From Sipunculus nudus (Eukaryota; Annelida; Sipuncula; Golfingiida; Sipunculidae), in assembly GCA_026874595.1 (NCBI GenBank), contig CM049306.1:102439142-102503141 (forward strand): a stretch of DNA of 64,000 nt, in the 5' to 3' direction. The notes below the pieces were generated by a model, which worked only from the letters and a program-made list of their open reading frames with translations, had not been told where the DNA came from and ran no database searches. The position numbers and the translations under genes are program-made. The first letter of the stretch is position 1. Each line of letters starts with the position of its first letter. Shown here one piece after another: positions 35,296 to 49,100 of this stretch.

Positions 35296-35638
35296 CCTTA
35301 TAGGTAAGGGACACCCCATAATTTGGAAGCTTGCATATATTTTATAATGTACATTTATAGTTACCTGGTGGATATAAATTAATTTATACTTGTTGAAAAA
35401 AATAAGTCTGCCAATTAAAGGCCCGTTCAGACATCTTATTTCATAAAAATGTGACTGTCATATATCATCACATGTACATATAGTGAACCTATATAATTTA
35501 ATGTTTACCGGCCTCCGGAACCCATCGTTCCTTTAATCCACTGTTTCACCGCGGGACCATATATATATACAGCATATGTATACCATGTAAGTTTGCAACG
35601 TCATACGTCATACCGGTATATAAGTCTTCTTCATATTG

Positions 35639-35640
<2 letters not shown>

Positions 35641-35697
<57 letters not shown>
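35641..35697. repeat. (TA)n microsatellite
   Basis: Uninterrupted TA dinucleotides of about 55 bp. Confidence 0.9.
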
Positions 35698-35698
<1 letters not shown>

Positions 35699-37237
35699 TA
35701 AATCAAATTATATTGAAATAAATTAATTACCTGTACGACTTAAATATATATACCCATTATGTGCGCAGGGAATTAAGACGTGCATGATAAAACATGACGG
35801 CATGTTTCCTGCATGTGACGTATACTGGGTATTTCTTTCGAAATTCATTATTTTCTGATATTCTGACACTGTAGATATAATTAATCTCATGCGTCAACGC
35901 TGAATACAATATTTAATGGTGAAAACAATTCAATAAAACTAAAAAAAATTGATTGGACCAGCCTGATTCATGTCACATATATGAAGCAACGCCATGTATT
36001 ACGCACGATGAGGTGTTATCTGCAATATACAGATGATATTTAATAACTGCCGGGAGACCAAAAAAATATATGTTTGTTGAAGATCGAGGAAGGACACCTG
36101 CATGCAGTAAGTAATAGTTATACAATACATGTAACCAATAATTGCGCACGCGGTCAGTATTCTCTTTTTATAAAACACTAGCTGATAAACCCGGTATACC
36201 GAACTTTTTACCGGGGTTTGGGAGATATTTTAACTGAGAAATTGAATGTTGGCTCATTTTTTATTATAAAAGTTAAAAGAAAATATAGATTTTTAATGGG
36301 GTACTCTCGGAATACGATATGTACAAATATTTTTTACTGCTATTTTGTGGCGCTGTGCTCATGGCAAAAATCATACCCCGGTATGTTTACCTTGAAGACC
36401 TGGTAAGTGATGGTTTACATTGCGAACCGGAATGAGACGCGGAGGCATACAGTGTTTCGTTGATATTTGACTGGTTTATATCGTTGGACGTATAAAGAAT
36501 ATAGGTTGATGTGAGTAACACATGAAAGATTAATTATATGTACGTTGCAAGGAAACTGTTCCTGAAGAAGGAAACAGAAATATGCATACATCGTAAGTAG
36601 CAGAAGCGGACCAAGCGGGACTCCATGCATGCATGCAGTGGGCCATTATCCCATTTTTAGCCATGCACCGCAACCTTATTTTCATGGTATCAGACAAATT
36701 TTGAGGCCTGAAACCCCCACCACCACCCCAGCCCTGTTCCTGAAATTGGGACCTTGAATTAGGTTTTGTCATTAATCCTCCTGGGTTGAACTCTCCATTT
36801 CATAAAGCGAGAAAAATGTGTTTTTCTATTTTACTGAGCACGCACGTGGGTCAAATCCCTCATTAATTGAAAGCAAGCGTTATTCATATGAACAATAGTC
36901 CTTAGTGTTAGAGGATAAGTGACCACGATGCACGCATTCCGGTGATTTGCCGAAGACAGTTTGACTGTGCTCGGTAAAAAAAAAAACGGAAAATCACTCA
37001 AAATTATATGTATATTAAAAATTATTTATTTTCATATCGCCTATGTCACTGCGGGGATGATAACCTTTAAAATGATGTATGGCACAATATTGTTCACAAC
37101 GCGGTTTTTGAGAACATTGCGAACAAACGTGAACCGAATTCCTTTTATAAGTATATTAGATGGTGGGCTTGGTCTTCACTACATGTAGGAGTTATAGAGT
37201 ATATATATATGTATACATCCCCGTTCGTGTGTGTGCA
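35698..37237. other. AT-rich intergenic sequence, no gene seen
   Basis: No frame with protein-like composition or recognisable element was found. Confidence 0.5.
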
Positions 37238-37460
37238 TGCATGTATGTTTGTTCACAACATACCTCACGCAGTCTTTAGCGAGACCTCATGAAATTTTCA
37301 GGACCTTTCGAGAATGGACCAAGGAAGAATCGATTATATTTTAGTGCGGATCCGGCCCTTGATCCGGATTCTGGAAATCAAAGACCTATCATAAATGTCA
37401 AGTCACATCCTCACGAATGAACCTGGGAATATTGACCCAGTGAATGCAAACATGCATGGC
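37238..37460 (+). repeat. Dispersed repeat, copy 2 of a direct pair
   Basis: Contains 'tcacaacatacctcacg', 'atgaaattttcaggaccttt' and 'gatccggattctggaa', matching 35073-35295. Confidence 0.65.
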
Positions 37461-37697
37461 GGAGGCTTGCATTCCTTGCCGAAGTCTAATTTTATCTTAA
37501 GAGCATACCTTTAATTGGTAAACAGGAAACATTTTAACATGGGACAGCCGTTGTCACTAATAAACGATAACGTTGATTTGCCTCAGCTTGTGACACGTCA
37601 TTCCCCATAACCCGAAAAACTGCGTCCAGTTTACTTTGTGTTACAAAACAAAAACGTTCTTAACAAAAGCTCCGAGGATATAGTGTTTCTTTTTTTA

Positions 37698-37700
<3 letters not shown>

Positions 37701-37756
<56 letters not shown>

Positions 37757-38171
37757 GGTTTCGAAACGAAGCCAGTCATTAATCGATAATCGAATAGGGC
37801 ATGAAATAATCGATTACTTTCAATTATTGCAATTTCATTTATTTTCATACCTTTTCGGTTTCTAGCTCATACCTATAGACCAGATAAAAAGCATACTTGA
37901 TGAAGTAGCATTGTTTTTTTTAACAAAGAAAGTCACCTTATATCTTCATTAGATGTTACCACAATAACATGAGAAGATTGAAATATTACTTGGTCTACAT
38001 AAATTCTCAGGTAAATAATAATCTTAATCTTATAACATCATATATATGGGTTGAAAACTCTTCGTAGATATATGTCTCTGACATGCATACTATTGTAACT
38101 TTATACAATAATCAAATCGATAATCGAATCGAAAGGCAATAATCATAAATCGAAGTGAATCGAAGACCAGC

Positions 38172-38218
<47 letters not shown>

Positions 38219-38399
38219 TTGTGTGAGTGTATGTTTATGTCTATATACCCGCAGGTTTCGTGCACACTAAATGTCACTCCTCAGGTGACTAGGTTGAAAT
38301 TGTTTTTGTTCAAATATAAATTTTTGCGCGTGTGATTATTTAATGCCTGCAAGTGTCCGCTACCCGCAGTTTTCCTGCACAGTATACATGGCACTTTTC

Positions 38400-38451
<52 letters not shown>

Positions 38452-38900
38452 GTATATATATACGTATATATATACGTATATATATATATAGTTATAGTTG
38501 TAGTTAAAGTAATTGGTTGTAAAATCATGTTCGATGATTGAAAGAAAAAACGAGAGATCAACGATTATTAATGTATATTAATTTATACCTAAAATACTAG
38601 TATTGACCGGGTAAATTCAGTCTGACATATACATCACGCTGACAGGTCAAGGTAACTGGTTGTTGATACTTGTTCGTTGCACAAGGTTAAGCGTTAATGC
38701 TATTCGCTAATTCGTGTACCGTCTTTCTTATACATCTCACCAGATCAAACTTTTTTCCGGATATCAAAATTATTTATTATGAATAAATTTCATTTAATTA
38801 TATCCACACAAAATCGTTGTTGGTCGATTATGCAAAAATTGTATCCAATCGATTATTAAAGAAAACGACCAGTCTTCCATATAATCGAATAATCGGCACA

Positions 38901-38957
<57 letters not shown>

Positions 38958-38965
38958 CTTGTCAT

Positions 38966-39001
<36 letters not shown>

Positions 39002-39011
39002 TTGTCATGTT

Positions 39012-39067
<56 letters not shown>
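37701..39067. repeat. Cluster of (TA)n arrays upstream of cwo
   Basis: Long TA tracts occur at about 37701-37753, 38177-38216, 38401-38491 (with CGTATATATA interruptions), 38903-38951, 38970-38999 and 39011-39067. Between them are AT-rich stretches with repeated 'aatcgataatcgaat' sequence. No gene is seen. Confidence 0.85.
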
Positions 39068-39070
<3 letters not shown>

Positions 39071-39259
39071 CTAACTGACCATGGCTATATTAAAATCTTT
39101 ACCTTTATCGTTTAGCTCTTTGCTTTTAGCCCTACCCCCCCCCCCCCCGTTTTGTTTTCATTGCATGGGAAAGATTATGTAAGAATATTTATTTGATAGG
39201 CCTGTTTCCGGTAATTTTACAGTTTTCCTTATTTGAAAGAATATGAATCATATTTACTA

Positions 39260-39720
39260 CACTAAAATTCCTTACATTCCTTTACGAGCAAGGAGTACAG
39301 CATTACGTTCGACTGCGCATATGTTAATGTAAATCGAGAACTCCTAAAGAAGGATTTCTCAGCTTATGTCAGTTTTATCGCATACAGTAGTTGATAAATT
39401 GTATAAATATCTCGGCAGACGAGAAAATATACCTATCCGTGCGGGCGACTGTTTGTATTTAACGCGGCTTGGCCTAGCCGTCCTCACAAACACAGCGGCA
39501 TGCTCCTGAGCGCGTGACTTGCCCAGTGACGCGGCGAGGAAGGCTGTATCATGGACCAACACGTGAGCCATAGCATGACTGCCGTTCAGGTGAAAACATT
39601 CAGTTTACATGCTGTGCGTCTCCTCACAGGGCGGATACTGAGCGCTTACCAAGCCAGCTTATCGTACTTATATTTGTGACTATCTAGCTGCAATATGTGA
39701 TGATTTATTATGAGAAAACC
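39260..39720 (+). promoter_or_regulatory. cwo: cwo upstream region and 5' UTR
   Basis: This CpG-richer stretch follows the TA cluster. It holds a perfect E-box CACGTG at 39560-39565, about 160 bp before the start codon, a CAGGTG at about 39590 and a TGACGC at about 39527. No TATA box or start site could be fixed. An in-frame ATG at 39700 gives a possible 7-residue N-terminal extension after a TAG at 39685-39687. An out-of-frame ATG lies at 39710. Confidence 0.55.
39560..39565. promoter_or_regulatory. CACGTG E-box, proximal
   Basis: Perfect palindromic class-B E-box 156 bp upstream of the chosen start codon. In insects CLK/CYC activates cwo through E-boxes and CWO itself binds them; function here is inferred. 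Confidence 0.5.
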
Positions 39721-39767
39721 ATGGACGAACCACCACAAAAACGTGCGAAGATGTCGGGTTACGATAG
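39721..39767 (+). CDS. cwo: cwo exon 1 (coding part, residues 1-16)
   Basis: The start ATG sits in a good context (ACCATGG). Fifteen codons plus two bases encode a short basic N-terminus, '[15 protein letters not shown]'. The donor is AG|GTGGGT. The split Arg codon (AG+G) is completed by exon 2 in the right frame, which supports this distant exon. An in-frame ATG at 39700 is an alternative start with poorer context. Confidence 0.8.
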
Positions 39768-42700
39768 GTGGGTTCACCACTGTTCCTAGGGTCACGGGGA
39801 ATTCTTGTATGTGCCGGCTGTATGCACATTAATATAGGATATATATAATATATACCCATGCTTGTTTTTGAGTATTTGTGAATTATGGGTTTTGTACATA
39901 GAGGACCTGTATATCAAGGTAAGTTTGTGTCTTTTGATGGGATAAGTCTCGACATTCGTCTGCTGTTGGTATGTATTTATTTTTTAATCATGTGCAGTTA
40001 CATGTGGTACACTCTACATAATCTTGTGTCTGTGGCCTGTACAATATAGATACCTCAAGCTCAGGTTGTACATCTCTCAGTATATTGGATCATGTCGAAA
40101 GGTAACATTACTGTCAGCGTACGATAAGTGTGAAGCAATAGACTGCGATTATCAAAATAATTTTTGAAATCTTTGCCAATGTCGAAAGCCCCACCCCTCA
40201 AATGCGAGTCCAACAGCCTTTCAGGCTATCTTCTATGGAGTGAGTTCTGATAAACTGTCGGTTTTACTTAAATACATTTTGCTGTACCACCATATAGTAA
40301 CATTTTATTTCCATACGCCCATTTTCAGTCGTGAATGATGAGTGAAAGTGCACTTATCATTGCGACTGGCCATGTGATAATGACTCTAAAAATTAGATTC
40401 GTTTGTCAAATCGCAAAGCGTCTAGACATGAGTCGAATCAACAGTGCACAAGCGAGTAAACGTGCAACCACAGTAATAGGCATTCACTTTCACCTACCCT
40501 AATCTTCAGATGCACAACACAGCTGCTCTTCACTCGTCTGGTAAAAAAAAAATTCCCCGCTTCGTGTAATGAAATTAACCAACAGTTAATATTATTAGTG
40601 AATTCCTTTACGGAATGTGCAAATGCCAAGCTTTGACATCAGATAAATTCGTTGCCCATCTCAAAATTAGACCAGAGCATGTTCTTTTAAATAGTCAATG
40701 AAAAATATAATACTATTAATAGGGTTCTCACTTTGCTTAAATTAATAATAAAATCAACCAGCAGACAAATGCAAACAGTTTACGTTGATAATGGCAGTAA
40801 CTTCATCTGTCTGTTAATAATTCGCACCCTTTTTGTATGATAAAAGCGCAAATTAATATTTGGAATTCAGAAATTAAAAATAAATTGTTTCAAACTATTT
40901 ACATGTAATGAAAATATTTTCTATTTGAAAAGTGACTGATCTAAGATGACAAAACGAGAACTCTTCCATGAATTTTTTTTTTAATGTTTTAAGTGGAAAC
41001 TAGATAATAAATACTGATTTTAAGAAAATAGTGATTGAGATTTGAATTATGACAAACGTAAAATAAATAAATTACTTTTAAATTTCATGGGAATCTTTCT
41101 AACATAGAGTTTTAGTGGCAGTTTAAGTTATAAGAAAATGTTAAAGAATTTTAATTTTTAAGGACTAACGAAATTATTGGCAGTGATAGTAAAATTGATT
41201 TGCCAGAATATGACAGATCAATGAATTTTTGTTGTAATATGTCACGTTACCATAACATGCGCGCGGAACGGTGTACCGGCCCAATATTTCACTGGGCGTG
41301 GCCTTCCTGTTCCACGTGACGCCCAACGATGGGTTAATGTATTCAGCAGGGTCACCTGGTCACGTTTTCTGTGCGGTGGTGTTCAGTGCGGATCTGGCTT
41401 GGATAGTTGCCAAGTGTTTCTGTTGTCTTTATATTTTGTTTGGGCACCGTCCCGTACGCGGTCGATGTTGATCACGTTTCCGCGTCCCGAGATCTTTTTG
41501 GGACTGGCGGCACGCCAGCTGGTCTCGTGCGACCTAGTTACGATGGGAGACGGAGTGTGTAGTGGGAAAAAAATCCGTTTTGGTACAGTAACATAAACTG
41601 TTGAAAACTGCAAGTGGCCTTGGGAAGTCGTACTTGGCCAAACATTCAATATTTGGTTAATTTACATGTAGAGGGACTGCTTTTATAATAATTCCGCGAC
41701 TTTAAAATACATAATGTCACAAAAGTAAAATATATGGCTTACTGATAGTGGCACGGCTATCTTGTCTATTTGCACAAAATATCAATAATTTCAGTATTAG
41801 TTGTTGCAATCATCAAAACCTGTTCGGTTTTGCGGTAAAATATCAGAAATTGATTGTAGCACTGTTTTTATGTTTTTTTAAGGGCATGTTTGTCGTTCAT
41901 CTTTGGGTTTGTTATGCAGTCCGAAGGCTGTTTTGATGACACCGGAACACAATGGTTTATGGCCCGTCTTGCATGCGTGTTGTCACGTGCGGTCTGGCTG
42001 TCGGTCATCTGAGGCCCCGCCCCCATTGATTAATAAATGGCCTTCCTCTCTACTGTTTCTCATTCGTTGAGCATTATATTTGAACCGGGATATCTTGTGT
42101 TTGATAAGGACAACTCATTGTTATTGTACTTGGCTTACCTAACTATAAAAGTGAAAAAAAAGTTTAACCATACTACTTCATATATACATATATATAACCT
42201 ATCACCTTAAATATTTATACAGTTATTCGCCAGTTTTAAGACCCCTATTATTGGTTTAACTGTAATTTGTGTAAATTTCATTGCAGATAAATGAAATATC
42301 CATCCAGACTGAACATTCATGTACTATCTGTGTAAAAAAAAAGAAATTTAAACAACAGGACTTGTAATCCATGTCTTTAAAATAATATTGTAAAAAAAAA
42401 ACATAAAAATTTAGATTAAGACCAGATTCATACATCCCTGGTGTTATCACCGATGTACTCTGATATGACTCTGGCTTGACATGAGGGTAACACCAGGGTT
42501 ACAGCAGGGTAACAGCTTTGACACATCAGATGACATCATGAATTATTGAAGATCAGGAAATTTTTTTAATATGTTAAAAAGTTTAAGAATATAGGATGAC
42601 ACTAGGACATAAGGGGGTTGACATTGGAACACATTCAGTACAACACGTCAGGACACATCGGGGTGACACTGTCGATATGTGTACCAGGGTTTAGGGTGAA

Positions 42701-43093
42701 AATGAGACATTATAGGCTAAGTGTGATTGTGACATTGTGTTTCACATGTTTTTAACACACCACAGCAAGCCTATCCCTCATGGCATTTACATCCAGCCAC
42801 TCTTGCTGGAAGGGCCAGTCTGACCCCATTATATTAAATATATTGACTATAGCAAGAATCCCAGGTGTCCCTCTGTGCCAGCCAACAATGCTTTATAGCT
42901 GTCATAGCCTATGGTTTGTAATGATGGTGGAAATATAGACCATTGTGATAAGGATTACCGAATATCCTATCTTTTGTGATGACAGTAAGAGTATAGCCCC
43001 TGGGATGTACTGATGGTTACAGAATATTCTATGCTTGTGACTGCATAGCCATTTGTAATGATCAGGATAGTTAAGTCCATTGTAATAATGGTT

Positions 43094-43132
<39 letters not shown>

Positions 43133-46100
43133 CTATTGTTGTGTCAGATGGTGACAGCATAGCCCATGGATTGTATTGATGATGACACTATCATGACAGT
43201 ACAGCCCATGAACTGTATTTATGGTGACAGAATAGCCCATGGATTGTATTAATGGTGATAGTATATAGCCGATGGATTGTATTAATGGTGACAGTACAGC
43301 TCATATATTGTATTGATGGTGACAGTATAGCCCATGGATTGTATTGATGGTGACAGTATAGCCCATGGATTTTATTGATGGTGACAGTATAGCCCACAGA
43401 TTGTATTAATGGTGATAGTATATAGCCCATGGATTATATTAATGGTGACAGTATAGCCCATGGATTTTATTATTGATGATAGTATAGCCCATGGATTGTT
43501 TGATGGTGACAGTATAGCTCATGGATTGTATTGATGGTGATAGTATATAGCCCATGGATTATATTAATGGTGACAGTATAGCCCATGGATTTTATTATTG
43601 ATGATAGTATAGCCCATGGATTGTTTGATGGTGACAGTATAGCTCATGGATTGTATTGATGGTGACAGTATAGCCCATGGATAATATTAATGGTGACAGT
43701 ATAGCCCATGGATTTTATTATTGGTGACGGTAAAGCCCATGGATTGTATTAATGGTGACAGCATAGCCCATGGATTGTATCAATTGTGACAGCGTAGCTC
43801 AGGATTGTATTAATGGTGATAGTATAGCCCATGGATTGTATTAATGGTGATAGTATATAGCTCATGGATTGTATTAATTGTAACAGTATAGCCCATGGTT
43901 TGTATTGATGGTGACAGCATAGCCCAATGATTGTATTAATTGTAACAGTATAGCCCATGGATTGTATTTATGGTGACAGTATAGCCCATGGATTGTATTT
44001 ATGGTGACAGTATAGCCCATGGTTTGTATTTATGATGACAGTATAGCTCATGGGTTTTCATGGTGACAGTATAGCCCATGGATTGTATTTATGATGACAG
44101 TATAGCCCTAGATTGTATTGATTGTGACAGTACAGACAATTGTGATGGTAATTACCATATGCCCATTGTAATGATGGTCACAGGATTTAGCCAATAGATC
44201 ATGATGGTGACAGTAAAGCCCATTTTAATAAGGGGCACCATATAGTGACCATATTTGTAAAGTCAGGTGGTGACATGACAGCTCATTGATAGCCCATGGA
44301 TTATAAATTTATTGACAGTATAGCCCAAAGCCCATTGTAAAGATGGTGACAGAATAGCCATTTGTAATGATAGGGGCAGTAAAAACCATTATAATAACTT
44401 TGACCATGTAGCCCTTTGATGGTGACAGGGTGACAGTATCTACTGGTCCCTGGGAGTTGTAATTAACTGGTGTACGAACTAGTAGGTTAATTTGATTTTT
44501 TTTTCATTTTTGTAAAGTTTTAGTTGCATCTTTGAAAGGGACAGTTTTAACATTCATGATACACACTTTTTACTCAGTAGTTCAGTATCTGTGTTGAATC
44601 TTAAAAATGATGTGTATTATTCAGATATGTCACTATAATGGGCATGTAGCAGAAAATAATGCCTATCATTTCTGATAAAAGTCACCAATATTTGTAGAAA
44701 ATCACTGTTAAGACACCATTTTGAGTAAAAATTACCTAAAAAAGCACATATCTCTTTTAAAAAGCAGCAAACACCCAGGGGGCTTCCTTTATGTTGCAGA
44801 GGGTTAACATATGCCAGCTTTATTTATTTTTAAGTTTGTACAACAGTCAAATCACAGCTGGGACTCAGCAGTTTGGTCCAAATATTAGTAGAAAAAATGC
44901 AGTGGCAATTCTTCAATAAGAGTTTTATAGTTGCAATATCTGCCACCAGGTGGTGTACATTGCACCATCAAAGAAACCCTATAAAGTGTTGAACTAGAAC
45001 TAGTGTTTATGATGTGTCTTGTCCTTTTGTTTTGTATTCTGGGAACTGGAGAAAAATGTTTCAAATCAGGGAGATATCAGGAAATTTGTTTGGCACCAAG
45101 ACAAAAAATGTTTGGCTCATGTTCAAATACATGAATTTACTGGATGATCCCTTAAAAATGGTTGAAGTAATTTTTCTTGAATATTACCCCTGTCAGAGTA
45201 ATAAATCAGGATTTTTTTTCATGATACTTTGACATTCCTTAATTATTTTATATATTAAAAATAAAATAGTACCTCCAGACTAATCAGGTCATATTTTTGT
45301 TTCAGGTCCTTGAATTTTACCACATCTTCAGATCCAGAAGGCTTCGCAATGCCACACAAACGAACCAGGACCACAAGGGTAGGTTTTCTTTGAATCAGCT
45401 TAGCATTGTGCCCTTTCCTCTTTTTACAAGGCTTAGATCAATACTGTCATTCAATCAAAGATGTATTACAAATATCTTTTATATATAATTGAAACAATCA
45501 TGAAATCATTTAAAAAATAAACCATTTAGAGTGCTTATTGAATCACAAAATATATAGAATAAAAATATCGAACTCGCCCAAAAGAAAAAAGAATGAACTG
45601 GAAAGTTAAAGCTAGAAAATTATAATTCAATCTTTTCTATACCTATTTTATAATTTTTCAACCTACTTTTAAGTTTAAAAATCTAAGGTAACTTCCTTTG
45701 TTTGTTGCTTGTATTTGATAATGAGAATTAATGCTGTAGAGCAAGTTTTCCAAAATTTTAATGAGTTTCAGTGATATTCTTAAATTGCATTTGACAGTAT
45801 TGGCCCAGCTTGATTAAACCCTAAAAAGTGCTGCTTCATTCTGCTATTTATGTTTTATAATATATTTACTGTTTGATTTTCCCTTTGCTGAAGTTTCACT
45901 TATTTTCTTATTTATTAACTATTTATTACAAGATATTAGCAGGATCTGCTTTCTTTCCATCATGGTGGCTCCCACTTGGATTGAGCAGGATTCACAGTGT
46001 GTTGTCCGTTGTTATGATCAGGGTAATTGGTAATCCATGAGTCAACCAAATTTATATGAATTTGTACCACATGGTATACAATGCAGCAAAAGTGTTGTCA

Positions 46101-49100
46101 AATTGTTTCTTAGTTATCAAAATTAAAATTCTGGTAGAATGTCACAATGTATTTTGTAATTTTACACTAGGAATAATGCTAGAGAACTGTCATATCCTCA
46201 AATATAGGGAAATGCCCAAGCTGGTCAACCCATTGTTTCAGTGGCTGAACCCTGTGACTTGGGTATAGTAACTGCCAGGTTCAGTTGATTTCCCCATTAA
46301 CAAATGTACCTGACATTTAACATTTATTTTTCCACTTTTCCTGCATGATCAGTGAATCCCAATTGAATTATTCTAATTGCATTGCCACTAACCTATCTCA
46401 CAGATTGTGAATCTGAAACACGGGTTTTGAAACCTTACCCACCTTTCCTTTTTTGTCTAGAGCTAAGAATTTTTCAAAGAACCATTGAGCCCTTGTCTCA
46501 TGTAAAAACAATACTTTCATTTTCTGCCCTGTATAATCAGCATAGGTAGAACAACTGCCTTGGTGAATTTGTTTCTTTTAAAGCTAAAAATTCCTTTCTC
46601 TTAAGTTAAAGTTAACTGAAGTACTCATATACAAATACTTAAATATAATTATAAAGCTGCCTTTCTATGTTTCTGGTCACCATCACCAAATCCAGACAAA
46701 GAACAAATCCCTTTAAATGCAGTTGCTCTCCTTAAAAAAGTGATCTGTACAGATCTGTACCATAATCCAGTAAAGAATGAAAGTATTAGGTTTCTTATAT
46801 TTTGAATGTTTGAAGGAACTGTTCAAAATTTCATTCCAGTAATTACAGGAGTTACATACTCCCTAAAATATTCATAGAATTTAATTTGTGAAACTTAATA
46901 ACATAGAATATTAATATCTGAAATATATTCAAATTTTTCCAGTATGGTGTCATGGATTGTAATGAAATTTTATGTGCCCATAAATCTTAGATAGCTTTAT
47001 ACATTTCAAGTTTGTGGTGCCACCTTTTGAGCACATCAGTAAATAGTAAATAGAAATCTGCATTCCTTGGAATATATTGTCATTTAGACAGAAATTCTTT
47101 GGATAAACCACACATTACAGAAAATGGATAAAGTATAGAGGAGGAAAGGCAGCTGAATTTTAAGTAGTTAAATCCTTTAATTCTGCTAAAATTTGTAATG
47201 TAACACTTGTGTCTACCAGCTGGTATCACTGAAATTTTAGTGGCCAATTTGCTTCGCTTCCCATGGAAGCACTTTGACTAATATAGCTGCACCTGTGTTT
47301 TTCAGTATTTTGTACTTTCTACAAAGTTTTTATGAATTCAAATATTTGGAGATTTTTTAAAACATTGTTTTGTTAATATTTCAATTTTGGTTTATTACAT
47401 GAAATTCATGTTTTGCCTGTTTTTAAGTTCCTTATACACTTTTAGTCATATAGCTGCACTAGTATTTGCTGAGTCTTGTACCTAACAATGAACTGAAATT
47501 CTTTTGTGAATTGTTCCAGAAATGTCAGTTTATTTCTGGATATTATATATTTATTTTATTTCCATTTATAAGTTGAGATTCATAAGTTTTGCCTGAGTTC
47601 CAATGGAAGCACTGTCAACTTGGTTGTTGATTATTTTATGAAATTATGTAAAATATTAAGCTGGGGAAGATACTAAAAATACTGTTATTGTGTTCAGAAT
47701 CAAGCATGGAATATTTGATTTCATGTATGACTGCAAAACTTGCAGGAATGCCTTTATTTCGTAATCTTTGGATATGATCTGATTAGAGCAAAATTGTGCA
47801 ACATACATGGACAAAAGAATAATTTCTGTCACACCATCTTAGGCAGCTGGTTTTGCTGATAAATTCTTACAGATCACATTCTTTTTTAATACATTTAATA
47901 GTACATATGTTCTGACTATGCAGGGAAAATCATACCATACTCCATAGATTAAAAAATTTGAGATGATGAAATTTGGAATATGTTTTCATATAAGGGATGT
48001 TTTCATGAATAATAAATATTCAGGTATATTTTGCAAAGTAGAAAGATCTCAGAAAGCCTTACACCAGGAAGGAACAGTGCTTCCATTTCTAGTTTTCTTT
48101 GTTTTTTAAAAACTTGTCTTTAATTTTGTTTCACTGTCCATACGTTCATCTGTCAAACTACGCTTCATAAGGTATGTACGATTTGAGTGGTGATTATTTT
48201 TATTTGATCTTATGTTTACATGGGTCAAGATAGGTCTGTGTCCTGTGAAATCTGATGTCTGCACGTTGGTAGATGATTTACTAATCACTGACCAATCATT
48301 AACCATCTGGGATTCCCAAACACTACTTCCCTTTTATTTCATTTGGTTAATTATCAGGTGATGTTAACAAATTCAGTAGGGTCAGTTTGACATGTCTTGT
48401 AGAACCCATAGCAGAATATGTAAAACCCTCAGCTGATCCCATTGAACCCTCAGCTAATCCTGTAGAACCCTCAGCTGATTATGTAAAACCCTAATCGATC
48501 CTATTGAACCCTCAGCCAATCATGTGAACTCTCAGGAGATCATGTACAATCCTAAGCAGATCATGTATCTTTATAAATAAATTTGGTGGAGGTTACCACA
48601 TGCATGATCTGCATGTAAAATTTATTTTAAAATTCAAGACGTGTACCCTATTTTCCTGGAGGACTTTCTCCCCATCAGCCAGTCAACTCTGGTCCTACGC
48701 CTTAACAAACAAGCTTTACTGATCACTGTAACTGATTTTCACCCTAAGGCTACTGGTGACAAGACCATCCACTTCACAGAAATAAGGCAGATATTTGCTC
48801 GATGCCAGAAGGATGTGTGCTCTAATGTCTGCTTTATTATTTTAATTCAAGCTTAAACTTCCATTCAAGCAGATTCAGTGGCACACCTCCTTATATACTA
48901 CACAAACTGACAAGTGGTCCTTGAGACTGTTACTGTTGTGTAGTTATTTAATGTTTAATACATTCAGTTGCAAGAACAATCAAATATAAAACAACATTTT
49001 GGGAAAAAAATCTTTGCAATTGAATCCATTATATCCACATATCCAACATTTTGATATTTATAATATATCTTAAATAATGTATAATGAAAACATTATTTAC

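Larger units (their letters stand above)
39768..45305 (+). other. cwo intron 1
   Basis: A 5.5-kb intron from GTGGGT to TTTTTGTTTCAG. It contains a CpG-rich E-box patch (41241-42070), a (TA)n tract at 43097-43131 and a large 31-bp minisatellite. The remaining sequence is AT-rich and shows nothing else. Confidence 0.75.

Noticed and set aside
41271-41649. Opposing open frames of 66 to 88 codons in the CpG-rich patch
   Set aside because: Long frames are expected by chance in GC-rich DNA; no domain or splice logic. Kept only as a regulatory candidate.
43191-43958. Minus-strand frames in the 31-bp minisatellite
   Set aside because: Pure reflections of the repeat unit.
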